Notes under the pieces: model-generated
Told to the model about the DNA's origin: nothing
Databases searched by the model: none
The model's input: the letters and a program-made list of their open reading frames with translations, nothing else
NCBI GenBank assembly: GCA_030015575.1
Contig: CM057338.1
Location: forward strand, 137,293,546-137,357,545
Source of the DNA: Agapanthus africanus
Lineage: Eukaryota; Streptophyta; Magnoliopsida; Asparagales; Amaryllidaceae
DNA: 64,000 nt
Direction of reading: 5' to 3'
Position numbers and translations under genes: made by a program
Part shown: positions 11,665-21,767 of the stretch, piece after piece
Position numbering within the stretch: the stretch's first letter is position 1
Layout of the letters: every line of letters starts with the position of its first letter

Positions 11665-12345
11665 GCCCATACCATCATCGTTCTCACCGAGCGACCCCAA
11701 GGAAACATCCTCGGTTCCCCCGAGTCGTCAGACCTCTTAGAGAAGTGGAGATGGGAGTTGTCGCAGTTTGCCATCCGATACCGACCGAGGCAAGCCGTCA
11801 AAGCCCAAGCCTTCGCCGACTTCATGGTTGAATGCACTATTCCCTACAGAGAAGAAGCGTCGTCACGAGATCCAAACCCACAACACTCAATCGAAGAAAT
11901 GCTAGATCTGATTCCGAACTGGGTACTCTATGTGGACGGTTCCTCCATAGAGAAAGGAAGTCGGGATGGGATAGTCATCCACGGTCCCAATGAAGTCGAG
12001 AAGGAATACTCTTTATGGCTCGACTTCAAGGCCAATAACAATGTCGTGGAATAAGAGGCCTTATTGGCCGGTTTACGAATTGCCTCGGGAGTGGGGCTGA
12101 AAAGAATTAGAATTCGAAGCGACTCCGCATTGGTCATCGGCCAAGTGACCGGATGATTCGAAACCCGAGAACCCCTGATGATGAAATACCTAGCCGAGGT
12201 AAAAAGGCTTCAGAAAAATTTCGACGAGGTTCAAATAGAACAAATTCCCCGGAATATGAATGTCGTGGCAGACACATTGAGCAAACTCGCCTCCTCTTAT
12301 TTGGCCAATCACAAGAGGAACATTCTTTTCGAAGTCCTACCGCGA
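11665..12345 (+). pseudogene. pol: Second, archaeal-type RNase H of element X
   Basis: The frame with WVLYVDGSSIEKGSRDG (about 11920-11970), then the NNVVE motif before a TAA at 12052, a DSALVIGQV stretch near 12120 and IPRNMNVVADTLSKLASS (about 12244-12300) is the dual-RNase-H signature of Tat elements. The motifs are in two frames broken by stops. The preceding FAIRYRPRQAVKAQAFADFM motif is the usual lead-in to this domain. Its position between pol RNase H and integrase classifies X. Confidence 0.8.
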
Positions 12346-12745
12346 CCTAGTATCGAAGATAAAGAAATGATACACCGGATCTACACCACTCAAGGGAGTA
12401 TCTCGGATTGGAGAAAGCCCACAGCGGAGTTCCTCAAAGACGGAGTACTCCCCGAAGACCGAATCAAGATGCGCCAGCTCCGCATGAAAGCTCTCCACTT
12501 CATATGGAACAGAGAAAACTTGTACAAGAAGTCGTACACCCAAACTCTACTCAGATGTGTCGATTTCGACGAAGCAGAGTACGTTCTCCATAAGATACAC
12601 GAAGGAGTCGGTGGCGCACATCAGGAGGCCCGCGGTCTAGTTCAAAAGACACTGCTACAAGGATATTATTAGCCGACTATCCACAGCGACGCAGAAAAGC
12701 TCGTACGAAGGTGCAAGACATGTCAACTCTTCGGCAGTACTTTTT
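12346..12745 (+). pseudogene. pol: Integrase N-terminus of element X (truncated)
   Basis: Translation in the 12178-12672 frame leads into a zinc-binding H-H-C-C module: HEGVGGAH near 12600, then CKTC near 12715, with a stop (TAG, 12670) between the pairs. Homology ends within about 30 bp of the CKTC motif, where G-type sequence begins. The catalytic DDE core of integrase is absent. Confidence 0.75.
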
Positions 12746-13291
12746 AGGGTCAAATTTACACCCCGATCGACCAAATCAAAGTCAATCAACCCCCAAGCCA
12801 AGTGGGCCCAAGCACAAATTAGGACCAAGCATGGAAGGGGTAGGCTCCATACAAAGAATGAAGAAATAAATTAGTTTAATGCAATTTTTAGAAAATAAAT
12901 GTATGAAAAATGGGCAGAAAGCCAAAATTTTGTAAACCCCATGATTTATGTGCAACAAGAAATAAGCACATAAGGCAAGGGGTGGCACAAGTGCCATTTG
13001 GCAAACTCCAAAGGGCTATATGTAAAGTGTATAGCTTATAAAGGAAACATGATGATGAAATAAAGAACAACTTTTTCACTCTCTCAAAAAATTAAGGTTC
13101 TGTGTCTCTTTCTCCTTCCTCAAGGTTCTAAAACTTCTTCCTTTTTTGAATTAAATCAAGAGTTTAACTTTTCTTTTTCCAAAAAGAAATAGTTTTTCAC
13201 TATAAAACCGTCGAAGGTGAGCTCGGATCTTCCATCAAATCCCCCAAAAGGGAGATTTTTAAGTCTCGCCCCCTTTTCTCCAAGATCCAGC
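12746..13291 (+). repeat. LTR-like segment G, left part
   Basis: Non-coding, AT-rich. It has a TATA box (TTATAAAGG, about 13037) followed by a CT-rich leader and the word GAGTTTAAC. It continues, after removal of solo LTR D, at 16387. The exact 5' end and any target duplication in X integrase are not clear. The shared GAGTTTAACTC-type words suggest a relative of solo LTR Z, which is an inference. Confidence 0.5.
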
Positions 13292-16200
13292 TGTCACGCC
13301 CCGCTTCCCAGTATACGGGCAAAGGACGGGACTGGTCCGCTAACGTATTTACTGTGAAGTAAATACGCTAAGCGTATCTAAGCAATATAAAAGTAAACAC
13401 AAGAGACAAGAGATATAAACTGAACAGCAACTTTATTTATTAACATTCTTTTATACAATGCATGAAAAGTAAATACAACTAAATAAAAAGCAATGCCTAA
13501 ACAATGGCATAACAGAAAAGAAAAGTGCTGAAATGGAAAAGTGTACAATGACTAGAGCTCGGGGTCTTCACTGAACTGGTCCAAGTCTTCAACAGTGGGC
13601 TCGATTTCTGACGGGTCCAGATCACCTGACGATATTCAAAGAAGAAAGAAAGAGAATGTCGTCAGCGAACAGATAGCTCGGTAAGTCCCAAAGATAAGGG
13701 AGAAATAGAATAACAGAGAGAGAGTGTGTGTGTAAATTTTAAAGTTTTATTATATTATTATAATATTGTATTTAGTATTAACGTTGTTGTTTATAGCTTG
13801 GTACAGAAGGATACCAGTGTATACGAGAGGAGTCTCTATATGCCAGAGACTGGAGGAAAATGGAAGTACAAGACTCCATTATACAACCCGGAACAACAGC
13901 AATTGGATTCATGTTAGGTGTCTTAATTTTGCAGTCTCGTGCCACTTTTAATACCTTCCGTACCAATCTACCCCTTAAACCCCGTGTTATCTTGATTGTA
14001 AATTGTATCGATTGTATAATTGGATGACTGACCGAAACCATGATATCAGTAAACGGATGTAACTGTAGAATCATGTATGTAACTGGAGAATCATGTAAAC
14101 TGGATGATCATGTAAATGGAATGTATATCCATAGTTCGGTTCAGTCAAGTTTCATAGATTGATAGATTGAATATATGGAATAATGGATTCATGGATTCGT
14201 GTTGAATTGTAATATTGTAGATTGTAAATTGTAAATTATAGATTGTAGTTGAATCATATTCAAGTCAGATTATAATGAGACTCAAACTGAGTCAGACAAT
14301 TAGAAAGGTAAATTGAAGTCCTGATTGTTTTGATGTTATCGGTAACCGCTGCACATGGGCGGCGGTTACCGTCTTTTTCAAAGACGATTACCGTATTGAT
14401 AACACCGTTTTTAATTTGTCTACCTTAGATAGGCAAGCACCCACTTCTCTGGCTCCCTGAGGCTCAAGAGATTGGTCCCACTTAAACCTATATTTACTAG
14501 GGTCCTTATGGTAAATTATAGAACTTGAGGGGGTTTTATGTAAAAATACTTTTATATACTTTTCAAAATACACCGCAAGTATTTATTAGTCGTCTTTAGA
14601 GTTGTAATGAATATAGATTTTATATTGTGATATTTCTAGTGAAAATATCCTATTTTCATAATAAATGGTATTTATTGGTAATATTGGTTTTGTATGGAAT
14701 TCATGGTATTTTAGTGTAAAATTAATTTTTGTGATTTTTAGAAAAAGGTGGAATATTTATATCATAACCAAATAGGTATTTTAAAGATAAATATACATAT
14801 ATTTATACAAAAATAATTTTAATATATATTTTATATTCTAAAAATCTCATTTTCTTAAGATATCGTATTTTAAATCTTTCGAGACCGAATGCTCCTTGCG
14901 GAGGTCTGAATCTCGCACTACTAAGCCCGAGGATGTGCGATAATCCGCACCATCCCGAACGGGTTCCCCAAAATGGGTTGTAGCGGCTCTTTGCAAAGAT
15001 TGTATAAATACTAAATCCTTTATAAAACGGTTTTATTAAGTAAATGGTATTTATTTGCAATGATGTCGTTTTCCCGTATTCTATGTTCCCAAGGGTATTG
15101 TGTTATGTTGCATATGAGTGTGTGAGGAGATATGTCATTACCTCGTGATCTACTTAAAGGTATAGCAAGTTTTATGATGTTAAATGTAGAATTGAAACTA
15201 TATGGTATTTAAATGAAAATATGGTAAAATGAAATAACAATTACTTTTGATTTGAAACTTGATCAATATGGTTGATTAGTATTTAATAGTCAACATGAAT
15301 TGGTTTAAGCATGATTGTATTAAAGAAAAGTGAGGTTTTGTAAAGAAACCGAATCGGAAATCGGATTTGCTCCGATTCTGTCGGGTTTTGTAATTCTATA
15401 TTTTTAGAAAAAGAATAGAGAAGAGGGATGGGGACTTACAGGTTTAAGACAACAAGGAGAGGGAGATGGATCGGGAGGAGTCGCCGGTGCGTCGTTTCGT
15501 CGCCGGGAGCTCCTAAGATGGTCGTCGGAAGTTCGCCGGAAAACTCGCCGTAACTTCGCTTCTTGCTCGTTTTCAAAGTACACAAGTTTTCTTGAAAATT
15601 CTTGAGAGTTGGCTCGGAGTTTGGGATGAGAGGGTAGTGTGTAGGGTTGGTATTTATAGGGTTAAGCTAGGGTTAGGATAGATGAAGGGTTTTAATTTAA
15701 AAAATGTATTAAAATATATTAAAATGTAATAAAAGTGGAGTAAATGGGGTTTTAAAAGAGCTCTGGAAGTGGTCTGAGGCTGAAATTTTGCAGGTGCATA
15801 GGGAATATGAAAAGACACAACTTTCATGTTGGGGCCATCGCCGCAATCGGCCGACTCGGCCGTGACTCGGCCGTGACTCGGTTGCGGCCGAGTCGAGGCC
15901 GATTTGGCCGATTCCCGGCCGAGTCAGGTGGCCGGGATCCCCCCCGACGATTCATCTAACCTTTGGCAATGTTACATTTTTGGGTGCAGTGGGGGTTTTT
16001 GTGAGATATGCACGTGTAAACCCTTGGTATTCTAAAGGTTTTAAAAAAAATCAATATTAAAAATAATGTGGGGTATGGGATTTGTACTCTGGGGGCTTGG
16101 TTCAGCAGTGCAAGGTATTACCAATGAGCTACAAGCTCCTTCTTGTAATTATGGAGCTAATTAAATACTTAAACTGATAACAGCAGAAGTAAATACTCCA

Positions 16201-16381
16201 AGTATACATTAATTTTAAAGCAAATTTTTGTACACCAAAAAATGGAGTTGTTACATTCTTTTAACTTGTAATTAAAAAGCAAAATAATTACTTATATCTT
16301 GTGCTCAGGCTAAAATACCCCTTTATGTATTTTGAAAAAATATTTTGAAAAAATTTGTATAGGAAAATTAAAGTTGTTACA
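13292..16381 (-). mobile_element. Solo LTR D (about 3.09 kb, Del/Tekay-like)
   Basis: On the minus strand it starts TGTAACAAC and ends GGGAAGCGGGGCGTGACA, the same end as the Del/Tekay LTRs here. It is flanked by a perfect 5-bp duplication CCAGC (13287-13291 and 16382-16386). No gag, pol or primer site occurs inside, and there is no second LTR, so this is a solo LTR. It carries its own nested hairpins near 14335-14405 and a GC-rich dyad cluster near 15840-15935. The part from 13292 to about 14050 is homologous to fragment E. Confidence 0.88.
14335..14410. other. Nested hairpins in solo LTR D
   Basis: The word GGTAACCGC pairs with GCGGTTACC across a short loop, GTCTTT pairs with AAAGAC immediately after, and flanking TGTTATC pairs with GATAACA. 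The arrangement recalls the nested hairpin of the A, B, C, H and J LTRs but the sequence differs. Confidence 0.65.
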
Positions 16382-16386
16382 CCAGC

Positions 16387-16658
16387 CAACAGAGAGGAGG
16401 AAGAAGGAGACCCGTCTTCAAAAACCACACTTCGGAAAGATCCAAGGCTCAGAAGAAGATCCAGGGCTAAAGGGGAGAAGAAAGGAGCCCCCTTTGATCA
16501 TCTCCAAAAATTTCTAGGAGTTCAAATCCATCTGTCAAGATCTTTTGGAGTTTAACTCCATAAATAAAACCCTTTTTAGGAGTTTAACTCTATTCAAAAT
16601 GTTTTGGAGTTTAACTCCACAAATAAAACCCTTTTAGGAGTCTAACTCCATTCAAAAT
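16387..16658 (+). repeat. LTR-like segment G, right part
   Basis: Resumes after the CCAGC duplication of solo LTR D. It holds an imperfect repeat of about 50 bp built on GGAGTTTAACTCC followed by AAATAAAACCC (16545-16655). No protein is supported; the open frames at 16332-16555 are short and not conserved. Confidence 0.5.
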
Positions 16659-16766
16659 TGTAACGCCCCATACCCCGGTACAGATGGTATTGTCTGCTCT
16701 GGCCGAAACCGCACGGTTTTTCCCTTTTAGAGCGAACCGGACCCGACCAGGGGCCACATCCCAGAA

Positions 16767-16850
16767 GGTCACCCATCCCAAGACTTCCCTGGCCTTAGCA
16801 CGCTTAACTATGGAGTTCTCAAGCTCCTGTAGTGCTGATTCACTTAAAAG
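16767..16850 (-). ncRNA. 5S rRNA-derived block, copy 1
   Basis: The minus strand reads AGAACTCCATAGTTAAGCG followed by GGATGGGTGACC, the A-box and C-box part of the plant 5S rRNA gene with substitutions and a short deletion. It is not a functional 5S gene: the start and end of 5S are not conserved. Confidence 0.7.
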
Positions 16851-17237
16851 ACGCCTTTGTAATTGAGGGTGGCATTATTACATTTATAATGTAGTTCGGT
16901 CCTCTTTCGGAATGCGTTCCGAAGATTTCCTATTGTTTTACATTGGGTCCCTCAGACTCAAGAGGTGGCCCCCACGGATTGAAGTGGTGGCCCCCGCTCC
17001 TTAGAATGACACTTGGCGTGGCACTATGTTCCGTGAGCAAGAACCGGATCCCGACATTCTCCCCATGTTTGAACAATGGTTCTTCCTCGAACCACGGTCC
17101 TACTACTAAGGGACCAGCATGGGCCACCATAAATGTAATGCCCCATACCCCAGTACAAATGGTATTGTCCGTTCTGGCTGAAACCGCACGGTTTTGCCCT
17201 TTTAAAGCGAACCGGAACAGACCAGGGGCCACTCCCC

Positions 17238-17320
17238 AGGAGGCCACCCATCCCAAGACTTCCCTGGCCCAAGCATGCTTAACTATGGAGTTCTCAAGCT
17301 CCTGTAGTGCCGATTCACTT
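17238..17320 (-). ncRNA. 5S rRNA-derived block, copy 2
   Basis: Same block as the first copy, with GGATGGGTGGCC instead of GGATGGGTGACC and AGTTAAGCATGC for the A box. It is equally a derived copy within the second repeat unit. Confidence 0.7.
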
Positions 17321-17535
17321 AAAAGGCGTCTCTGTAATTGAGGGTGGCATCATTACATTTATAATGCAGTTCGGTCCACTTTTGGAATATGTTCCGAAGA
17401 TTCCCCATTGTTCGACAGTGGGTCTATGGACTCAAGAGGTGGCCCCCGCCCCTTGGTATAACACATGGCGTGTCACTCTGTTCCGTGTGGCACTTTGTTC
17501 CGTGAGCAAGAACCGGATCCCGATATTTGGTGACA

Positions 17536-18290
17536 TGTCACGCCCCGCATCCTAGTAGACTGAAACAGTGACGTGGCTAGCCGCAACGTATTTACTAAGA
17601 AATAAATACTTTAAGAGTAGTTAAGCAATATATAAAATGTACAAGAATAATAAGAGTAATAAAATAAACAGCAACTTTATTTACATTCATCCTTACATAT
17701 AACTGTTTAAACATGAAAAGATACAATGATATAAAGCAGTGCTTAAACAATGGCATACAAAATAAAAGTAAGTACAAGGAACTAAAAGTCAGGCTGTGCC
17801 GCAAGCTGATCCAAGTCCTCCTGGCTAGGCTCGATCTCCCGAGAGTCCTGTTGTCCTGACGAATATTCCAAAGAAAGAAATAGAAAGGAATGTTGTCAGC
17901 GAACCAGCGCTCGGTAAGTCCCAAAAGAAGAAAGAGAATATAACAAGTAATGTGAATGAACAGATAAGTTGTACAGGTATATGATGGTTATTATAACGTG
18001 GTTGTTTGTAGTTTGATACAGAAGGTATTCATGTATACGAGAGGAGTCCATCTTACCCTGTGGACTATGGTAACATCTACTACAAGGCCCCGCCATAACC
18101 CACGGGACAACAGCATGTGAATTCATGTGGGTGTCTTTTAAGTGACCTCTTGTGCCACGATATACGTTCCATACTAATCTACCCCTTTATCCCCGCGTAA
18201 TATATTGTATAGATTATAATTGTTAGGCTTGCCGAAACCATGGATACAAATTGTTCAAGTATTCATGTTCAGGATGTAGTCAAGTATTCA
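17536..18290 (-). repeat. LTR fragment E (Del/Tekay-like, truncated)
   Basis: Begins TGTCACGCCCCGC, which is the minus-strand end of a Del/Tekay LTR. It follows the order of solo LTR D (including the AGTCCTC.TG.CTAGGCTCGAT block and the CTACCCC block) up to about 18260. The other 2 kb of the LTR is missing where element B begins at 18291. Confidence 0.7.
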
Positions 18291-18685
18291 TATAACACCC
18301 TAGTTCATTTATACCAGTTCTATTTTTGGGTATTTCTTTATTTGTGGCAATTCTTGATTTATTGTATTTTGGGTGCGAATAGTGTAATTGGTATCTGTAT
18401 TTGCATCCGACCTGACCCGCTTGCTGGAAACCCCTCTTGATTCCTGTTTATGATTTATCCCGGCGAGTTATGAGAATCCGTGCACTTCCCTGTTCTATAT
18501 CCTGTATACCTGCATTATATCTGGCATCTGCATTTTTTTAATAATACAAATATAATTAAATAATATATTTTAAAAATATCTATCATGGCTTGCATCATAC
18601 CCCTAACCCTGTGGTAGCATCCGTGTATCTTGTTCTCGTTCCGTTCAGTGAAACAGACTCGTTTGGATAACTACGTGCACGCTAC
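18291..18685 (+). repeat. 5' LTR of B, first part
   Basis: Starts TATAACACCCTAGTTCATTTA, against TGTAACACCCTAGTACATTT in the 3' LTR. It carries the CCGACCTGACCCGC block and, at its end, the CGTTCAGTGAAACAG block seen in the C and H LTRs. It ends in GCTAC, the target site of solo LTR Z. Confidence 0.8.
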
Positions 18686-18724
18686 TGTTCCCTAATTAAA
18701 AATAGGAATTATCTCAATGAGATA

Positions 18725-18985
18725 TCACGTATTCACACATGACCAAGGGTTACATGTTGACACGTGATCTCTTTTACAGAATTAAATTCTAAGCAAGCAG
18801 AAGTGTAAACAAATGGCTAAGGAAAGACTCCAATGGGGCGTCACGTGCTCACACGTGACCAAGGGTCACGTGCTCACACGTGACCAAGGGTCACGTGCTG
18901 ACACGTGATGGTCTTTAGCCCAGGTAAAATACAGAATTAAATTCTGAATGAAGAGGAGTCACGTGCCAACACGTGATAGGCTTTA
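18725..18985. promoter_or_regulatory. G-box dyad cluster upstream of Z TATA box
   Basis: The module TCACGTG, 4-base spacer, CACGTGA is repeated (for example at 18840, 18867, 18891 and 18959), with degenerate versions at 18725 and 18750. Each CACGTG is the core bound by plant bZIP and bHLH factors. It lies about 350-600 bp upstream of the TATA box of solo LTR Z. Confidence 0.75.
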
Positions 18986-19097
18986 AAAGCCTTCTGAATT
19001 AATAGAATTAAATTCTAACTAAGGGAAATCAAAGACCCTAACTGGGAAAGTTTTTCTCCAAATCTTTCCAAACAAAAAAAGGATTATGGGGGACCGT

Positions 19098-19290
19098 TGG
19101 ATTAAAAATCCAAGGGTGATTAAAAATCACCAATTTATGGAAAGATTTTAGACAAGGAAAGATTTCCCTAAATTTTACGAAAAATAACAAACAGAATATC
19201 TTTTGGATTTAAAATCCAATGGTGAATAAAATTCACTGAGTGATCTAAAGATCACATTAGTTACGAAAAACAAACAAAATCTTTTAATGA
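19098..19290. repeat. Cluster of different perfect palindromes in Z
   Basis: Successive units are TTGGATTAAAAATCCAA, GGTGATTAAAAATCACC, TTGGATTTAAAATCCAA, GTGAATAAAATTCAC, GTGATCTAAAGATCAC, and an AAATCTTT/AAAGATTT hairpin. The arms differ from one to the next but each is self-complementary. They lie immediately upstream of the TATA box. Confidence 0.8.
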
Positions 19291-19424
19291 AAGATTTATT
19301 AAACAAATTGATTCTTTTCCTTCTCTTATAAATAGGAGCCAAGAAGAGAAGAAAAAGATGGAATTTTGGAGAGATAGAATTTTGGGATCTTGAAATTTTC
19401 TAAAGGCAAATAGCAGAGAGAAAA

Positions 19425-19960
19425 GAAAGAAAATTTAATTTTCAAGAAAGAAAACCCTAGGTGAGAAAGGGGAAAAGGATCAAAACTTCAAAAAGAGAAT
19501 TTAATTCTCAATTTAAGAGTTTAACTCTTCTGCAAAAAGAACTTAGTTCTTCCTCTGGTTAAAGATCTGCAGAAGCAAATCTCCCCATAGGTTGAGAATT
19601 TAATTCTCATCGGGTTGAGATTCTGCCATGCAGATCCAAGACTTAGAGGGAGAATTGAGTTTAGAGAATTTAATTCTCCTAATTTCACAGGAATTTAATT
19701 CCTCCAAGATAAAATTAGGGTTTAACCCTATATGAGAATTTAATTCTCTCAAACTCACAGGAATTTAATTCTTTCAAGATAAAATTAGGGTTTAACCCTA
19801 TATGAGAATTTAATTCTCTTAAAGTTATAGGAATTTAATTCCTCCAAGACAGAAATAGGGCTTAACCCTATATAAAAACTTAATTCTTTCACATACATGG
19901 GAATTCAATTCCTCTAAAACGTAATTAGGGTTTAACCCTACAGAGAATTTAATTCTTAAA
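19425..19960. repeat. Palindromic word array in Z leader, including a 70-bp tandem repeat
   Basis: Words of the form NNNTT-T-AANNN recur: GAGAATTTAATTCTC, AAGAGTTTAACTCTT, AGGAATTTAATTCCT and AGGGTTTAACCCT. From about 19685 to 19945 they form four tandem units of roughly 70 bp, each ordered GGAATTTAATTCC, AGGGTTTAACCCT, GAGAATTTAATTC. The array starts about 100 bp downstream of the TATA box. Confidence 0.8.
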
Positions 19961-19979
19961 AAATAAAGAGACTTGAAAG

Positions 19980-20320
19980 ATCCCCATGCATATAAAGAAT
20001 TAGGTCACGTATCCCCACGTGACTCCTGAAAAGATCCTCCGAAAATAAAGGAAACAGCTTAGAGGCAATGCCTCACGTGCTCCCACGTGACCTCCAAAGC
20101 AACAAGAATAAAAGCAAAGGCAGATTCTAATTTGGGCGCCCTCACGTGTCCTCACGTGACCTCTAATAAAAGCCTTAACAAATCAGTGCATGAGTGCCTA
20201 TCACGTGCCCACATGTGATGGCCAGGAAATTAAAAGTGTTTAACACTTATTCGCCGATTTGAGAATAAAACAAAGGAGATCTGGTCCCACCTTTGGGTGC
20301 CCTCACGTATCCCCACATGA
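19980..20320. promoter_or_regulatory. G-box dyad cluster downstream of Z TATA box
   Basis: Modules TCACGTGCTCCCACGTGA (about 20071), TCACGTGTCCTCACGTGA (about 20142), and degenerate ones at 19985, 20199 and 20300. Same layout as the upstream cluster, now within the presumed transcribed part. Confidence 0.7.
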
Positions 20321-20460
20321 CCCCTTCCTCTCCAGTGTTTAACACTAATTTGAGAGTTTTATTTCCAGTGTTTAACACTAATTTGAGAGTTTTATTTCCA
20401 GTGTTTAACACTGTTGTCTTTTAGTGTTTAACACTATTTTTTTAGCCAAATTGGCTAAGT
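20230..20460. repeat. AGTGTTTAACACT palindrome repeats in Z
   Basis: The word AGTGTTTAACACT occurs five times, three of them within a short direct repeat ending GAGAGTTTTATTTCC. TTAGCCAAATTGGCTAA closes the run. Confidence 0.8.
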
Positions 20461-20869
20461 TTCCAGAGGCAAAAACTCCCCCTTTGACTAAATCCTAAAG
20501 TTGAGTAAAACTCATAATTACAATGTTTAATGCTCAGTCAAAGACAAAAATATATCAGAGCCCTCAAACTCTGGTTCAGCATTGCTAAATAATATGGGCT
20601 TGAACCCAGACAAATGTTTAATGGTCCAACAAAGAGCCAATATTTCTAATCTAATTGGATTTAGCCCAAACTGGCCATAAGTTCTCAATTCAGATTTAAC
20701 TGAGCCAATGAGCTCATAATCTAATTAATTGATCTTAGTTCCAAATTGGACTACAAATCCCAATCAACCTTGATTCAAGGGTACATCTCTTCACTCGTTT
20801 GATATTTGTCGTTGTATCCCTCAACATCTTCAGAGAGGTGACAGGTCCCGACAACCACACACTTCATAG

Positions 20870-21210
20870 ACTATGACGTCTCTAAACTGGACTGTGGGGT
20901 CCTTAAACTCATGGACTATGATGTCCTTAACCTCGACCGTGATGTCTTTAAACTAACAATCGATCATGATGTCTTTAAACTAGTATTGGACTGTGGGGTC
21001 CTTAAACCCATAGACTATGATGTCCTTAATCTCGACCGTGATGTCTTTAAACTAACATTGGACTGTGGGTCCTTAAACTCACGGACTATGATGTCCTTAA
21101 TCTCGACCGCGATATCTTTAAACTAACAATGGACCGAGATGTCCTTAAACTAATAATGGACCGTAGTGTCCTTAAACTAATCGACCGCAATGTCACTAAA
21201 CTAAACAATA
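20870..21210 (+). repeat. Degenerate minisatellite in Z
   Basis: Imperfect tandem units of about 20-30 bp on the pattern GACYRTGATGTCCTTAAACT. An open frame (20911-21126) passes through and yields repeated DVFKLT-like words, but this follows from the repeat and is no evidence of a protein. The remainder of Z (21211-21762) shows nothing recognisable. Confidence 0.75.
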
Positions 21211-21767
21211 GAGTCCAATTGCTCTTTTGTTGGATCTAAATGATCCCGTTAAGTTGATCTTAGTCTAAAATTAGACTAACGTATCCTTAACAAACGTTTA
21301 AGTTGATCTTAGTCTCAAATGAGGCTAACTTATCCTTAAACCCAACCCCCCAAACCCAAATCTAAGAAAGATACGGATTTGGACTAGTCAACGGCCTACG
21401 GGCGACAACATAAATTAGTCTCTGTATACAATCTATGGACAACCAAACACAAAAAAAACACCCACGACACGAAGTGACCATATGGAGAAGGAGAAAGTTG
21501 TTATCACGATGCGGTAGCGTAATTAACTGCAGGGGCTTGTGCCTGCAGGGAAGAGCGTCCCCACAATCAAAAACCCCTCAAACGAGGGAGAATCTGACGA
21601 AATCTGCTATATCGGCCGCATCCGTTTAAACTTTCGATACATGGTGCCATAAATCAACTTGGCATCTTCGGAGAAGTGGACGGATAGCACCAATTAGCAT
21701 CTGCCCCGAAATTCAGGTAAGACGTTCACCGCGTCTCTTGCCGCGTCTTTCGGAGGGGAACAGCTAC

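Larger units (their letters stand above)
7477..12745 (+). mobile_element. Element X: Tat-type Ty3/gypsy retrotransposon, 5' part
   Basis: Order: 5' LTR remnant (to 7992), primer site, gag, zinc knuckle, protease, RT, RNase H, a second archaeal-type RNase H, and the integrase zinc-binding start. That order, with the extra RNase H between pol RNase H and integrase, is the mark of the Tat lineage. The element is cut on the left by A and breaks off at about 12745 inside integrase. A copy of its LTR end lies at 29651-30127; it begins at the same internal point as 7516 and has the same 477-bp length, so it is probably the 3' LTR of the same insertion. Every frame is damaged. Confidence 0.82.
16659..17525 (-). 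mobile_element. Cassandra-like TRIM with 5S rRNA-derived LTRs
   Basis: Two direct copies (16659-17056, 398 bp, and 17134-17525, 392 bp) are separated by 77 bp. Each starts TGTAA.GCCCCATACCCC on the plus strand and ends GGATCCCGA.A. On the minus strand each holds a 5S rRNA-like block with the internal promoter words AGTTAAGCGTGC and GGATGGGTGACC. LTRs carrying 5S sequence are the hallmark of Cassandra elements. A purine-rich ATGGGGAGAA just before the minus-strand start of the 16659-17056 copy fits a polypurine tract. The interior is very short, no clear Met-tRNA site is seen and no target duplication was found, so the element call is less certain than the 5S origin. Confidence 0.65.
18686..21762 (+). 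mobile_element. Solo LTR Z with CACGTG and palindrome arrays (about 3.08 kb)
   Basis: Starts TGTTCCC and ends GGGAACA, and is flanked by a perfect GCTAC duplication (18681-18685 and 21763-21767). The B LTR reads straight through when it is removed. TATA box TATAAATAG at 19327-19335. Upstream and downstream of it are CACGTG dyads; downstream are many short perfect palindromes, a 70-bp repeat and a minisatellite. No coding sequence, primer site or second LTR is seen. Lineage unknown; the leader words resemble segment G. Confidence 0.85.

Noticed and set aside
16767-17320. Genuine 5S rRNA genes
   Set aside because: Only the inner promoter part is kept and with many changes; the blocks sit within LTR-like repeats.
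18720-20320. CACGTG repeats as a CRISPR-like array
   Set aside because: Units are palindromic, unevenly spaced and without unique spacers, and the sequence is plant nuclear DNA.
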